Of a stretch of DNA of 64,000 nt, positions 34,653-44,167 are shown piece after piece (the stretch's first letter is position 1; each line of letters opens with the position of its first letter). The position numbers and the translations under genes were made by a program. The notes beneath the pieces are model-generated. The model was given only the letters and a program-made list of their open reading frames with translations. It did not search any database and was not told the origin of the DNA. Source of the DNA: Catalimonadaceae bacterium JC749 (lineage in GTDB: Bacteria; Bacteroidota; Bacteroidia; Cytophagales; Cyclobacteriaceae); assembly GCA_021730635.1 (NCBI GenBank), contig JAJNNC010000015.1, forward strand, positions 62,001-126,000, read 5' to 3'.

Positions 34653-37600
34653 ATGAAAAACTCTTTACTTATAAAGACATTGCTTATGTCGAAATTCGCT
34701 TTTTATGGCATTTTGCTTCAATGTTGTACCATAACGATACTGATGGCCTCCGTCAGTGGTTTGGGGCAGAGGCAAAGTATCAACGACGTTATAGTGTCTA
34801 TTGAGGTAGACAGCGAAAGACTGACGGAAGTATTTCAGCAGTTAGAAAATATTACTGAATTTAAATTTGCTTATAATCACCGCAATCTGGTCGAGCAGCA
34901 GAAAGTAACGCTTTCCGCCCGAAACAAATCCCTGGCCAATGTCCTCTTTATGATTTCACAGCAAACCAAACTGAGCTTTAAGAGAATTAATGAGAATATC
35001 CATGTGCTCAAGTTTGAGAAAGAAGAGGCTGAGCGGGTGGAGGAAGTCATGGATGCCGTGGCTGTGACCATCAATGGCAAAGTGACAGATGGAGAAACCG
35101 GAGATCCGGTGCCGGGTGTCAACGTGATCGCCAAAGGGACGACCAACGGAACGATTACCAATTTAGAGGGTTCTTATACGCTGAACGTTAGCGATGAGGT
35201 CACCACTTTAATCTTCTCATCCATTGGGTATGTATCACAGGAAGTTGCTATTCAGGGAAGAACAACCATCGACGTAGCCCTGGTGACCGATATCAAGTCT
35301 CTGGAAGAAGTAGTGGTAGTAGGTTACGGTACGCAAAAAAGGAGCGATGTAACCGGTGCCATAGGATCTGTGAGTTCTAAAGAAATAGAAGACGAACCTG
35401 TCATTCAGGTGGGACAGGCCCTGCAGGGAAAAGTGGCCGGCTTGCAGGTTTCTCAAAATTCAGGAGCACCCGGTTCCGGTCTGCTGATCCGTGTCCGGGG
35501 AACAGGAACGGTCAACAACTCTGAACCTTTATACGTCATCGACGGCAATCCGAATGCGAATCCCCTGGATTTGGTACCTGAGCAGATAGAAAGTATACAG
35601 GTGCTGAAAAGTGCGAGTGCGGCGGCCATCTATGGCGCCCAGGGAGCGAATGGCGTTATCCTGATCACCACCAAGCAGGGGAAGGCCGGGGCTTCTCAAC
35701 TGGATGTAAACTTCTCACAAGGATGGCAGCAGTTGCAGAGAAATCTGCCCATGACCAATGCCAGGGAGTATGCGATATTGTACAATGAAGGCTTGGTCAA
35801 TGCCGGACAGGCACCTATCTATCCCAATCCTGATGCTTTGGGGGAAGGTACCGACTGGCAAAAAGAAGTTTTCCGGACAGCACCCATGACCGATATTTCC
35901 GTATCCGCCAGTGGAGGAAGTGAATCCAGTAAATTCTACTTTTCAGCAGGGTATGAAAATCAGGAGGGTATTGTGAAGAATACTTCTTTTGACAGAGTGA
36001 ACCTGCGTATTAACTCTTCTCATAATATTACGCCTGCCATCCGGGTGGGACAAAATCTATCCGGTAGTTTAGCCAAATACGCGCAAATTACAGAGTTCCA
36101 ATTTGGTTCTGTACTGGGAAATACCCTGACGGCTAATCCTGAGGTTCCGGTAAAGATGCCGGATGGAGGATGGGGATACTCCGAAACTTCCCTGAATTCT
36201 ACCAACCCCCTGGCTACCATTCATTATACCAACAATGATACCCGTCGACCTGTCATTAATGGGAACGTATATGCCGATATCACCTTTTTCAAAGACTTTA
36301 TATTCCGCTCCCAGTTTAACGTCAACCTGGGATTTTCAGAGAATACTATTTTCAATCCATATTATATAATCTCTTCCCGGTTTCAGAATTTAGTGGCCAA
36401 CTTAGAGGAAAGAACGAACCGTTTCAGAGAATACAGCTGGGCCAATACCGTGACCTATCAGAAAGCTGTTGGCAATCATAATTTTGACGTACTGGGCGGG
36501 ATAACCACCCAGGAGTCTTATCGACAGTTCATTTCTGCCTACGCAGCAGGTCTTCCCGAAAACGCCACCGACAATCCTAATCTGCGGCATCTGAACCTTT
36601 CTACCCAGGGCAACAGAGTGGCAGGCGACGCTGGGGAGTGGGGCATCTTGTCATTCCTGGGCCGCGTGAACTACAACTATGGGGGTAAATATTTTACCAC
36701 CGTCAACTTCCGGGCCGATGGTTCTTCCAGGTTTGGTGAAAACAACAAATTTGGTTACTTCCCGTCCTTTTCACTGGGATGGAAAATTTCAGAAGAGCCT
36801 TTCATCCAAAACCAGAGCTGGATTAACAATTTGATGATACGAGGTGGTTGGGGTTCTCTAGGAAACCAAGGTTCTTTACCGAATTACGCTTTTGCCTACC
36901 TGGTCACGCCCAATATCAACTATTCGTTTGGTTGGCCGCAACAGGTGATCAGAGGGCAGGCCCCTACGGGTTTGGGTAACCCAGATTTGAAATGGGAAGC
37001 CACCCAGGAAACTAACCTCGGTTTTGATTTTATGGGGTTTGAAGGAAAAGTGACTGCTTCCTTTGACTGGTATCATAAAAAGACCACGGATATGCTTCTG
37101 CAAGTGCCTGTGATTCAGTATTCAGGGATACAGGAAGCACCCTATGTGAATGGTGGCAATGTGGTCAACAAAGGGGTTGAGCTCATGCTGGGTTATCAAA
37201 ACACTACAGCCTCTGGCTTCAACTATAATATTTCCGGTAACATCGCCCATAACAAGAATGAAGTAACGCAGCTCAGCAACAGTGGGTCAGCCATCTATTA
37301 CAGAGCCAGTTTTATCGGATTAGTGAATGTGACGGAAGTGGGTAGCCCAATTGCTTCTTTTTATGGCTGGAAAACCGATGGCTTGTTCCAGAATCAGGAA
37401 GAGATAGATGCTCACGCTTTTCAGAGTAGCGGAACGGCTCCCGGTGATATCCGTTTTGTTGATTTGAATGAGGATGGGATCATCAACGCGGAAGATCAGA
37501 CCATCATTGGCAATCCCTGGCCTACATTCACCTATGGGATCAACTCGACCTTTTCATACAAAGGATTTGATGTCAGATTGCAATTACAAGGTGTGCAGGG

Positions 37601-38015
37601 AAATGATATCTATATGGCTCTAAAATTTAGAACGGAAGGTTCCAACTTCTTTAACTACACCAAAAATGTGTGGGAAAATCGGTGGACAGGACCGGGTACC
37701 AGCAATGACGTTCCACGCATGACGACCAACGATCCCAACAACAATATGAGATCTTCAGAGTATTATGTGGAAGATGGTTCTTATCTGAGAGTCAGAAATT
37801 TCCAGATTGGATACAGAGTGCCGCAAAGTGTCGTTAATCTACGCAATGTCAGAATTTATGGCTCTGTCCAAAATGCACTGACTTTTACCAAGTATCCTGG
37901 ATTTGATCCTGAAATCGGGACAAACCGGGACGGTAATCCGCTCTATATCGGTTTGGATGAGACCAACTATCCTGTGCCCCGCATTTATACTTTTGGTGTT
38001 AACATAGGAATTTAA
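34653..38015 (+). CDS. SusC/RagA TonB-dependent transporter with STN signalling domain
   Basis: An outer-membrane importer of 1120 residues. After a signal sequence (about 1-39) comes an STN domain (about 47-120), which contacts periplasmic FecR. It is followed by a carboxypeptidase-regulatory-like domain (138-215), the SusC hallmark EEVVVVGYG, a plug (QVGQALQGKVAGLQVSQNSG) and the barrel. The STN domain means that substrate uptake can trigger the FecR/sigma cascade and so self-induce the locus. The SusD partner begins 55 bases downstream. The imported compound is probably oxidised by the flanking PQQ dehydrogenases (inference). Confidence 0.95.
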   Translation: MKNSLLIKTLLMSKFAFYGILLQCCTITILMASVSGLGQRQSINDVIVSIEVDSERLTEVFQQLENITEFKFAYNHRNLVEQQKVTLSARNKSLANVLFMISQQTKLSFKRINENIHVLKFEKEEAERVEEVMDAVAVTINGKVTDGETGDPVPGVNVIAKGTTNGTITNLEGSYTLNVSDEVTTLIFSSIGYVSQEVAIQGRTTIDVALVTDIKSLEEVVVVGYGTQKRSDVTGAIGSVSSKEIEDEPVIQVGQALQGKVAGLQVSQNSGAPGSGLLIRVRGTGTVNNSEPLYVIDGNPNANPLDLVPEQIESIQVLKSASAAAIYGAQGANGVILITTKQGKAGASQLDVNFSQGWQQLQRNLPMTNAREYAILYNEGLVNAGQAPIYPNPDALGEGTDWQKEVFRTAPMTDISVSASGGSESSKFYFSAGYENQEGIVKNTSFDRVNLRINSSHNITPAIRVGQNLSGSLAKYAQITEFQFGSVLGNTLTANPEVPVKMPDGGWGYSETSLNSTNPLATIHYTNNDTRRPVINGNVYADITFFKDFIFRSQFNVNLGFSENTIFNPYYIISSRFQNLVANLEERTNRFREYSWANTVTYQKAVGNHNFDVLGGITTQESYRQFISAYAAGLPENATDNPNLRHLNLSTQGNRVAGDAGEWGILSFLGRVNYNYGGKYFTTVNFRADGSSRFGENNKFGYFPSFSLGWKISEEPFIQNQSWINNLMIRGGWGSLGNQGSLPNYAFAYLVTPNINYSFGWPQQVIRGQAPTGLGNPDLKWEATQETNLGFDFMGFEGKVTASFDWYHKKTTDMLLQVPVIQYSGIQEAPYVNGGNVVNKGVELMLGYQNTTASGFNYNISGNIAHNKNEVTQLSNSGSAIYYRASFIGLVNVTEVGSPIASFYGWKTDGLFQNQEEIDAHAFQSSGTAPGDIRFVDLNEDGIINAEDQTIIGNPWPTFTYGINSTFSYKGFDVRLQLQGVQGNDIYMALKFRTEGSNFFNYTKNVWENRWTGPGTSNDVPRMTTNDPNNNMRSSEYYVEDGSYLRVRNFQIGYRVPQSVVNLRNVRIYGSVQNALTFTKYPGFDPEIGTNRDGNPLYIGLDETNYPVPRIYTFGVNIGI

Positions 38016-38070
38016 ATCAATTTCAGGGGTCATGTACCCTATCCCAACCTTCATCTAACGATCTAAAACT

Positions 38071-39576
38071 ATGAAACGAGTATCTTATTTTATATGTACC
38101 CTACTTTGCTGGATGATCCTCGGATGTGAAGACATTCTGGAAAAGGAGCCACTGGCATTGATTGATATTTCAAACGCTTATATCTCACCCTCTGATGCAG
38201 CCCGGGCTGTTACGGCAGCGTATCATCCGCTTCAGGCAAACAATTGGTGTTGTGGTGCCTGGGGTAACAGTGGTTTTATGCATTGGGTGCTTGCTAATGT
38301 GGCTTCCGATGATACCGAAAAAGGTGGAGAATCCGGTTCCGATCAGTTGTATGCGCAGCAGGTTTCACTCTTCAATATCCCAGCCGATAATGATGCGACC
38401 CGGTTTGCCTGGTCTTCTCAGTATATCGGTGTTCGTCGGGCCAACCTGGTATTGGACAACGTGCCTGATATTGAGATGGATGCTGCCCTAAAAGAACGTT
38501 ATCTGGCTGAAGCAAAATTTTTAAGAGCCTGGTACTACATCAACCTGGTGAAAACGTTTGGAGATGTACCCCTGATCCTTTCTTCCGAAATGGAATCCTA
38601 TGAGATGACAAGAACCCCTAAACAACAGGTGTACGATCAGATCATCAAAGATTTGCAGGAAGCAGAGGCTGTATTGCCTTTGGCGAGTGAATACACTTCT
38701 TCTGATCGGGGCCGGGCTACCAAAGGAGCAGCCCAGGCTTATTTAGGAAAAGTCTATCTGTACCTGAACGATTTCCCGATGGCAGAACAGTGGTTTGGTA
38801 CTGTCATTAATTCTAATGAATATGCTTTGGACCCCAACTACTTTGATATGTTCCTACGGGCCGGTGAAAACAGTACAGAACACATTTTTCAGGCACAATT
38901 TCACAATGATCAGGGTGCTCAACCTGCCAATAACCAGTTAAATATTGTTTTCGGTAGCAGAGCCAGAAACGGTTGGGGATTCAATTGCCCCACCCAGGAT
39001 TTTGTGGATGCTTTTGAAGAAGGCGATCCACGCCTGAATCATACCGTCTACAAAGAAGGCGATTTGATGCCCGATGGACTCACTGCCAATGTGGGAAATA
39101 CACCCACAGGCTATTTAAATAAAAAATATTATGTACCTGAATATGAGAGAGTGGGGGGGGCTTTACAACCTGGCCGTGACGACATCTACATGCGTCTGGG
39201 CAAAGTGTTGTTGTGGTATGCGGAGGCTGCCAATGAGAATGGTAATACACAGGCGGCCCTCAATGCACTGAACATGATCCGTGAGCGTGCCAGAGAAGGA
39301 AATCCGGACATTCTGCCTGCTATTACAGAAACCAACCAGGATGCCCTGAGGGAAATTATCTGGCAGGAGCAAAGAGTAGAATTCGGACAGGAATTCGAAC
39401 GCTTTTTTGAATTGGTAAGACAAGGTCGTGCCGGTCAGGTGCTCAGAGCTTATGCTGAAAAATATAACACCGCAAAGGGGTCAGGCTTCAGAGATGGTGT
39501 CAACGAAATATTCCCCATACCACAGTCGGAAATCAGCCTGAGTGGGGGGCTTCTTGAACAAAACCCTGGTTACTAA
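38071..39576 (+). CDS. SusD/RagB-family lipoprotein
   Basis: Surface-exposed binding partner of the SusC at 34653, 501 residues. The lipobox ILGC gives Cys19. SusD features include DAARAVTAAYHPLQANNWCC, the TPR-like AEAKFLRAWYYINLVKTFGD, the helix pair RGRATKGAAQAYLGKVYLYL and the C-terminal IWQEQRVEFGQEFERFFELV. It ends with a strong intrinsic terminator 21 bases downstream, so FecR-SusC-SusD form a unit separate from the second PQQ gene. Ligand unknown. Confidence 0.95.
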   Translation: MKRVSYFICTLLCWMILGCEDILEKEPLALIDISNAYISPSDAARAVTAAYHPLQANNWCCGAWGNSGFMHWVLANVASDDTEKGGESGSDQLYAQQVSLFNIPADNDATRFAWSSQYIGVRRANLVLDNVPDIEMDAALKERYLAEAKFLRAWYYINLVKTFGDVPLILSSEMESYEMTRTPKQQVYDQIIKDLQEAEAVLPLASEYTSSDRGRATKGAAQAYLGKVYLYLNDFPMAEQWFGTVINSNEYALDPNYFDMFLRAGENSTEHIFQAQFHNDQGAQPANNQLNIVFGSRARNGWGFNCPTQDFVDAFEEGDPRLNHTVYKEGDLMPDGLTANVGNTPTGYLNKKYYVPEYERVGGALQPGRDDIYMRLGKVLLWYAEAANENGNTQAALNALNMIRERAREGNPDILPAITETNQDALREIIWQEQRVEFGQEFERFFELVRQGRAGQVLRAYAEKYNTAKGSGFRDGVNEIFPIPQSEISLSGGLLEQNPGY

Positions 39577-39596
39577 TATGATGATTAGCGTATAAT

Positions 39597-39637
39597 GGGA
39601 ATGAAGGCATCTTATGACCTTCTATTCCCTTTTTTTT
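39597..39637 (+). terminator. Rho-independent terminator after SusD
   Basis: GGGAATGAAGG at 39597-39607 pairs with CCTTCTATTCCC at 39618-39629 (one bulged T) around a 10-base loop. Eight T residues follow immediately. This is the clearest intrinsic terminator in the window and ends the FecR-SusC-SusD unit. Confidence 0.88.
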
Positions 39638-39748
39638 GCTTGAATTATCCAGGTTATATTTTAGAAAATAATCAATCCTGTGTTGTCCACTTCTAAGTCA
39701 AGTCAGTAGGTATTCAAACAAGCATCATCCATTGAGAGGAGAAGTATC

Positions 39749-40949
39749 ATGCAGAAAAGAAAAGGTTGCAAGGTGGCTAGTGATCCAGTCTGTGGAAGCA
39801 TAGGCTGGCTCTGGCTGCTGCTGCTCTGTCTGGGCTGTGTTAGCACAGCCCGTGAAGAAGCCGGTCAGGTGGCTGCAGGGCAGCACCTGCACTGGCAGGA
39901 CTATGGGGGAGGGGCTGACCAGTCCAAATTTGTAGCCCAGAGCTCTATCACCAAAGAGAATGTAGCAGCCCTAAAGCAGGCCTTCTTCTATGCCACGGCC
40001 GATGAACAGGTCTATCAGTTCAATCCCCTGATCGTGGACACTGTGATGTATGTGCTGGCCAAGAACAACTCTTTGGTAGCCCTGCATGCCCAGACAGGAG
40101 AGGAGCTGTGGATTCATGCCCATTTGCAGGGCATAGCCCGCAGAGGGATCAACTACTGGCAGAGTGCGGATGGACAAGACAAAAGACTGCTGTTTCAGAT
40201 CAACAACTATCTGCAGGCTATCAATGCAGAGACCGGAGAGTCTATCCTTTCTTTTGGAGAGCAGGGACTGGTAGACTTACGAGAAGGACTTGGCAGAGAG
40301 GCCAACACTTTGTCCAGGGCTCAGTCAGGAACCCCTGGAAAGATCTTTGAGAACCTCTTGCTGCTAGGTTCTTCCACCGGAGAAGGGTATATGTCCTCAC
40401 CAGGCCACCTGAGAGCCTATGATGTGGTGAGTGGCAAGCTGGTCTGGACCTTCCATACCATCCCACAGCCAGGAGAGTATGGCTATGAGACCTGGCCCAA
40501 GGAGGCCTACCAGTATGTGGGAGGGGTCAACACCTGGGGAGAGATCAGTGTGGATGAGCAGAGAGGTATTGCCTACTATCCCTTGGGCTCACCTACCTAT
40601 GACTACTATGGAGCAGACCGGAAAGGCAGCAACCTGTTTGCCAACTGTCTGCTGGCCTTGGATGCCAGGACAGGCAAGCGAATGTGGCATTATCAGACAG
40701 TGCATCATGACTTGTGGGATTATGATCTGACGGCAGCCCCTCAGCTCTTGACAGTCACTCACAAGGGAGAGGAAGTGGAGGTGGTAGCTGTGGCCAGCAA
40801 GCATGGCTTTCTGTTTGTCTTTGACAGGGAAACAGGAGAGGCTTTGTGGCCCATAGAGGAGAGAGCCGTACCCAGCAGTGAGGTACCGGGAGAGGAGGCC
40901 TGGCCTACCCAGCCTTTTCCTACCATCCCGCCCCCCATTTCCAGACAGA
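39749..40949 (+). repeat. Exact 1201-bp direct repeat, copy 2
   Basis: Identical to 27656-28856 as far as can be compared by eye, in the same orientation and starting at the same ATG. The two starts are 12,093 bases apart. The repeats bracket the end of PQQ gene 1, the SMP-30, PVC cytochrome, FecR, SusC and SusD genes. Confidence 0.9.
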
Positions 40950-42082
40950 CCATCACCCCGGAGGATTTGTCCGATAGCGATTTAACCCCTGAAGAAAAGG
41001 AAGCCTGGGAAGTCTTTATGACTGCAGAAGAAAGAGAAACATGGAGAAAGAGGCTTGACACCGCCCGCATCGGATTGTTTACACCCCTTTCTACTACCCA
41101 TGAAGTGGTCTCTATGCCAGGGTCTACCGGAGGAGTGAATCTGGGTAATACAGCGGCTAATCCGGAAAAAGGAATCATGTATGTGATGAGCCAGTCTTAC
41201 CCTTCCATCTATGGTAAGCTGCAGACACAGCAAGAACTAGAGCAAATCGATGCTGTAGCGGCTGGTGGAGGGCAGAGTGTTTATGACAAAAATTGTCAGG
41301 TGTGTCATGGGGCAGACCGTTCCGGTGGTGTAGGGCCTTCCTTACTGGAGCTGGGGCAACGGCTGAGTTTTAGCGATTTTAAACAGGTTGTCGTTGCCGG
41401 TAGAAATAAAATGCCGGCATTTGCGCATATCGAAGACGATGAGCTAAGAAATTTATACCTGTTTCTGGCGGGTAATATCAGAAGGCCTTTGATGGCCGCT
41501 GCCGGGGAATTAGTGTTGCCTGATGGTCCCGTAGTGGCTTCAGGAGGAGCGCCCGGCGGACTGAAAGAACGTGAAGTCACCCTCAGAGGTGGTCGTTTTG
41601 GTGCACCCTATCCCGAAGGCGTGGAGGTTCCTTCGGACCGCTATTTCATTGAGGGATATGGGTTAGGGTATCCTTACCTGATGAAACCTCCTTGGTCGGA
41701 GATCATGGCCTATGACCTGAACCAGGGAACAGTGAAATGGAAAAGGCCATTAGGCAAAGGAAAAGGAGGCGTGAATACGGGGTTACCGAGAGGTTCGCAA
41801 CGGAATGGGATGATTGTGACATCTACCGGACTGGTGTTTTCAACGGCTGGTGATGGTAAAATCTATGCCTTTGATGCAGATACCGGCGAGGAACTGTGGT
41901 CTCAGGAACTGCCGATGAAATCGGAAGGATTGCCCTCCATGTATGCGGTAGACGGAAAACATTACTTGGTCGTATGTGCTACGACACCGCCAGTTTACTG
42001 GGGACGTGAGACGGAGGAGACCCAGACGGAGGCTGACGAAAAGCCCCAGGGAGGGTATGTCGTTTTTGCATTGCCTGATTAG
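39749..42082 (+). CDS. PQQ-dependent dehydrogenase with inserted cytochrome c, copy 2
   Basis: A 777-residue periplasmic quinoprotein lipoprotein (Cys30), the partner of the gene at 27656. Codons 1-400 are identical in DNA to copy 1. From residue 401 the two differ: this copy has an extra Glu/Asp-rich segment (TPEDLSDSDLTPEEKEAW) before the heme site CQVCH at 516-520, and different C-terminal propeller blades (AYDLNQGTVKWKRP, IYAFDADTGEELW). The diverged half probably sets a different substrate or electron acceptor, with a shared export and N-terminal module. It is preceded by its own intergenic region after a terminator, so it has a separate promoter. Confidence 0.9.
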   Translation: MQKRKGCKVASDPVCGSIGWLWLLLLCLGCVSTAREEAGQVAAGQHLHWQDYGGGADQSKFVAQSSITKENVAALKQAFFYATADEQVYQFNPLIVDTVMYVLAKNNSLVALHAQTGEELWIHAHLQGIARRGINYWQSADGQDKRLLFQINNYLQAINAETGESILSFGEQGLVDLREGLGREANTLSRAQSGTPGKIFENLLLLGSSTGEGYMSSPGHLRAYDVVSGKLVWTFHTIPQPGEYGYETWPKEAYQYVGGVNTWGEISVDEQRGIAYYPLGSPTYDYYGADRKGSNLFANCLLALDARTGKRMWHYQTVHHDLWDYDLTAAPQLLTVTHKGEEVEVVAVASKHGFLFVFDRETGEALWPIEERAVPSSEVPGEEAWPTQPFPTIPPPISRQTITPEDLSDSDLTPEEKEAWEVFMTAEERETWRKRLDTARIGLFTPLSTTHEVVSMPGSTGGVNLGNTAANPEKGIMYVMSQSYPSIYGKLQTQQELEQIDAVAAGGGQSVYDKNCQVCHGADRSGGVGPSLLELGQRLSFSDFKQVVVAGRNKMPAFAHIEDDELRNLYLFLAGNIRRPLMAAAGELVLPDGPVVASGGAPGGLKEREVTLRGGRFGAPYPEGVEVPSDRYFIEGYGLGYPYLMKPPWSEIMAYDLNQGTVKWKRPLGKGKGGVNTGLPRGSQRNGMIVTSTGLVFSTAGDGKIYAFDADTGEELWSQELPMKSEGLPSMYAVDGKHYLVVCATTPPVYWGRETEETQTEADEKPQGGYVVFALPD

Positions 42083-42199
42083 ATTAGACAATGAATACAA
42101 GAAATGAAATCCCATAAAAATAGGGAAAGAGGAGGTTTGTCGTTAGAAGGGAGGGCTTTCAAAACATAATACTATAGTTACACTTAATCATCATAACGA

Positions 42200-44128
42200 A
42201 TGAAGTTCTTTAGTCTGTCTTTTGTTTTCTCGTGTTTGGCTGTCGTTACCTTTGCCCAGTCAGTAGATACCTTTGAAACCAGTCTGACCTTTATGCCGGA
42301 TGATACAGTGGAAGCCACCAGCCTTGATCCCTGGCAGGTAATCGGGGACGCAGATTGGCAAGCCCGGAATGGAGAACTGATAGGAACCGCCAAAGCAGGA
42401 AGCAGTGGGTGGTTGGTGTATGACAGTGCCTACCAGGATATTGGTTTCCATGCTCTATTTAAAAACACCGGTAACAGCGAAACGGGTATCCTTTTCCGAT
42501 TGGAAAAAAACGGAGATGGCATGAAAGGGGTATTTATTTCTATCAAAGAAGAAGTGCTGCCCTACCAGGTAACGCTGGATGCCCAAGGGAAAGAGTTAAC
42601 CCGTGAGAAACTCAGATATGCCGGTGGCATATGGTATCGTTTGGCTCCACCACCTGTGGAAGAAGACGATGCCCAGGCTCCCGGAGGAAACAGAATACCG
42701 CCCCGACCGAAACCTCCTGTAGATTTGCCGGTGACACCACCCAATACAGACCTTCGTCCGGGAGAATGGAACCAGATTGAAATTTTTATGGATCTGAACG
42801 TCATCAGAACCTTCCTCAATGATGGCAGTGAGATCGGTGGTGCCGTTGATGACACTACCGAAGCAAATACTGGAATCCATGGCTACGGTCCGTTCGCCCT
42901 GTATGTGGGAGGGGCAGGAGAAGTACGATTTAAAGATATTATGCTGAAAGACATTTCTGTGAGAGAAACGCCCGAAGAAGAAATCTCCTCTCGATTTACC
43001 ATGCAACGTATCAATGATATGTACTATTCATGGGCAGCGGATGCCGCCGATTTTAACAGAGATGGCCATTTGGATGTAGTGGCTGGTCCTTACATTTATT
43101 ATGGTCCAGATTTTACAAAACATAAAGAAATTTTCCCTGCCATCACCGGTAGCCCTTCGCTGGAGTTTCCTTACAACCGGGTGCAGGATACCTACGATTT
43201 TAACAACGACGGTTGGCCAGATGTCTTGAGCAGTGCTTTTTCAACAACCCTGTACATCAATCCCAAAGGAGAGTCCAGACGATGGAAAAGCTACAATATT
43301 CTTCCCGATGTATCGCAAAGTGAAATCACCGATTTTGTAGACCTCGACCAGGATGGCAGGCCGGAATTGGTATACTCGGGAAATGGGTCAGTAAGGTATG
43401 CGAAACCCAGGGCGGAAGATCCTACCCAGCCTTGGGAAGAGTTTACTGTTTCTGAACAAGGCTATGGGATGTCTCATGGTATCGGAACCGGTGATATCAA
43501 TGGCGATGGTCGGATAGATATACTCAATGCGGTAGGTTGGTGGGAGCAGCCTGAGGCTTTGGATGATGAAAGTCGGTGGGAATACCACCCGGTAGCTTTT
43601 GGCCGTTATGGCCATCGGGCCAGAGGAATCGGGGGGAGTCTGATGGCCGTCTATGATGCGAACGGGGATGGCCTGAACGATGTGGTCACCAACTTAAATG
43701 CGCATGGATTTGGGTTTGCCTGGTATGAGCAACGTCGGGATGATGATGGCAATATTACGTTTGAAAGACACATGTTGAGTGACGACTATTCCGAAAAAGG
43801 GGTAGGGGATGTTACTTTTTCACAACCCCATGGAGCAACCTTTGCGGATATCGATCAGGATGGAGTGAAAGACTTTATTGTGGGTAAACGCTACTTTACA
43901 CACCTGGATAATTATTATGATCCGGATCCCTACAGTCCACCTGTATTGTATTGGTACCGCACGGTCAGGAATCCCGATGCGCCAGGGGGAGCTGAGTTTG
44001 TACCCGAACTCATCCACAACCGTTCCGGCGCAGGTTCAGAGATCACAGCGGTAGACCTGAACAAAGATGGGGCAGTAGACATTATTACCTCTACCAACGT
44101 AGGAACTTTTATCTTCTGGAATAAGTAA
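42200..44128 (+). CDS. DUF1080 (3-keto-disaccharide hydrolase-like) domain fused to FG-GAP propeller
   Basis: A 642-residue exported protein with signal peptide ending FAQ (20). The first 240 residues form a concanavalin-like DUF1080 domain (WQVIGDADWQARNGELIGTA, GNSETGILFRLEKNGDGM, RPGEWNQIEIFMDLN). The second part is a calcium-binding FG-GAP/VCBS propeller with repeated Asp-rich loops: DFNRDGHLDV, DFNNDGWPDV, DLDQDGRPEL, DINGDGRIDI, DANGDGLNDV, DIDQDGVKDF and DLNKDGAVDI. Some DUF1080 proteins hydrolyse 3-keto-glycosides, which would fit with nearby sugar oxidation. The propeller may bind a glycan or protein partner. Enzyme activity here is inferred. Confidence 0.82.
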   Translation: MKFFSLSFVFSCLAVVTFAQSVDTFETSLTFMPDDTVEATSLDPWQVIGDADWQARNGELIGTAKAGSSGWLVYDSAYQDIGFHALFKNTGNSETGILFRLEKNGDGMKGVFISIKEEVLPYQVTLDAQGKELTREKLRYAGGIWYRLAPPPVEEDDAQAPGGNRIPPRPKPPVDLPVTPPNTDLRPGEWNQIEIFMDLNVIRTFLNDGSEIGGAVDDTTEANTGIHGYGPFALYVGGAGEVRFKDIMLKDISVRETPEEEISSRFTMQRINDMYYSWAADAADFNRDGHLDVVAGPYIYYGPDFTKHKEIFPAITGSPSLEFPYNRVQDTYDFNNDGWPDVLSSAFSTTLYINPKGESRRWKSYNILPDVSQSEITDFVDLDQDGRPELVYSGNGSVRYAKPRAEDPTQPWEEFTVSEQGYGMSHGIGTGDINGDGRIDILNAVGWWEQPEALDDESRWEYHPVAFGRYGHRARGIGGSLMAVYDANGDGLNDVVTNLNAHGFGFAWYEQRRDDDGNITFERHMLSDDYSEKGVGDVTFSQPHGATFADIDQDGVKDFIVGKRYFTHLDNYYDPDPYSPPVLYWYRTVRNPDAPGGAEFVPELIHNRSGAGSEITAVDLNKDGAVDIITSTNVGTFIFWNK

Positions 44129-44167
44129 AAAATATAATACACTGGAAGGAAGCGCAGGCTAACACTA

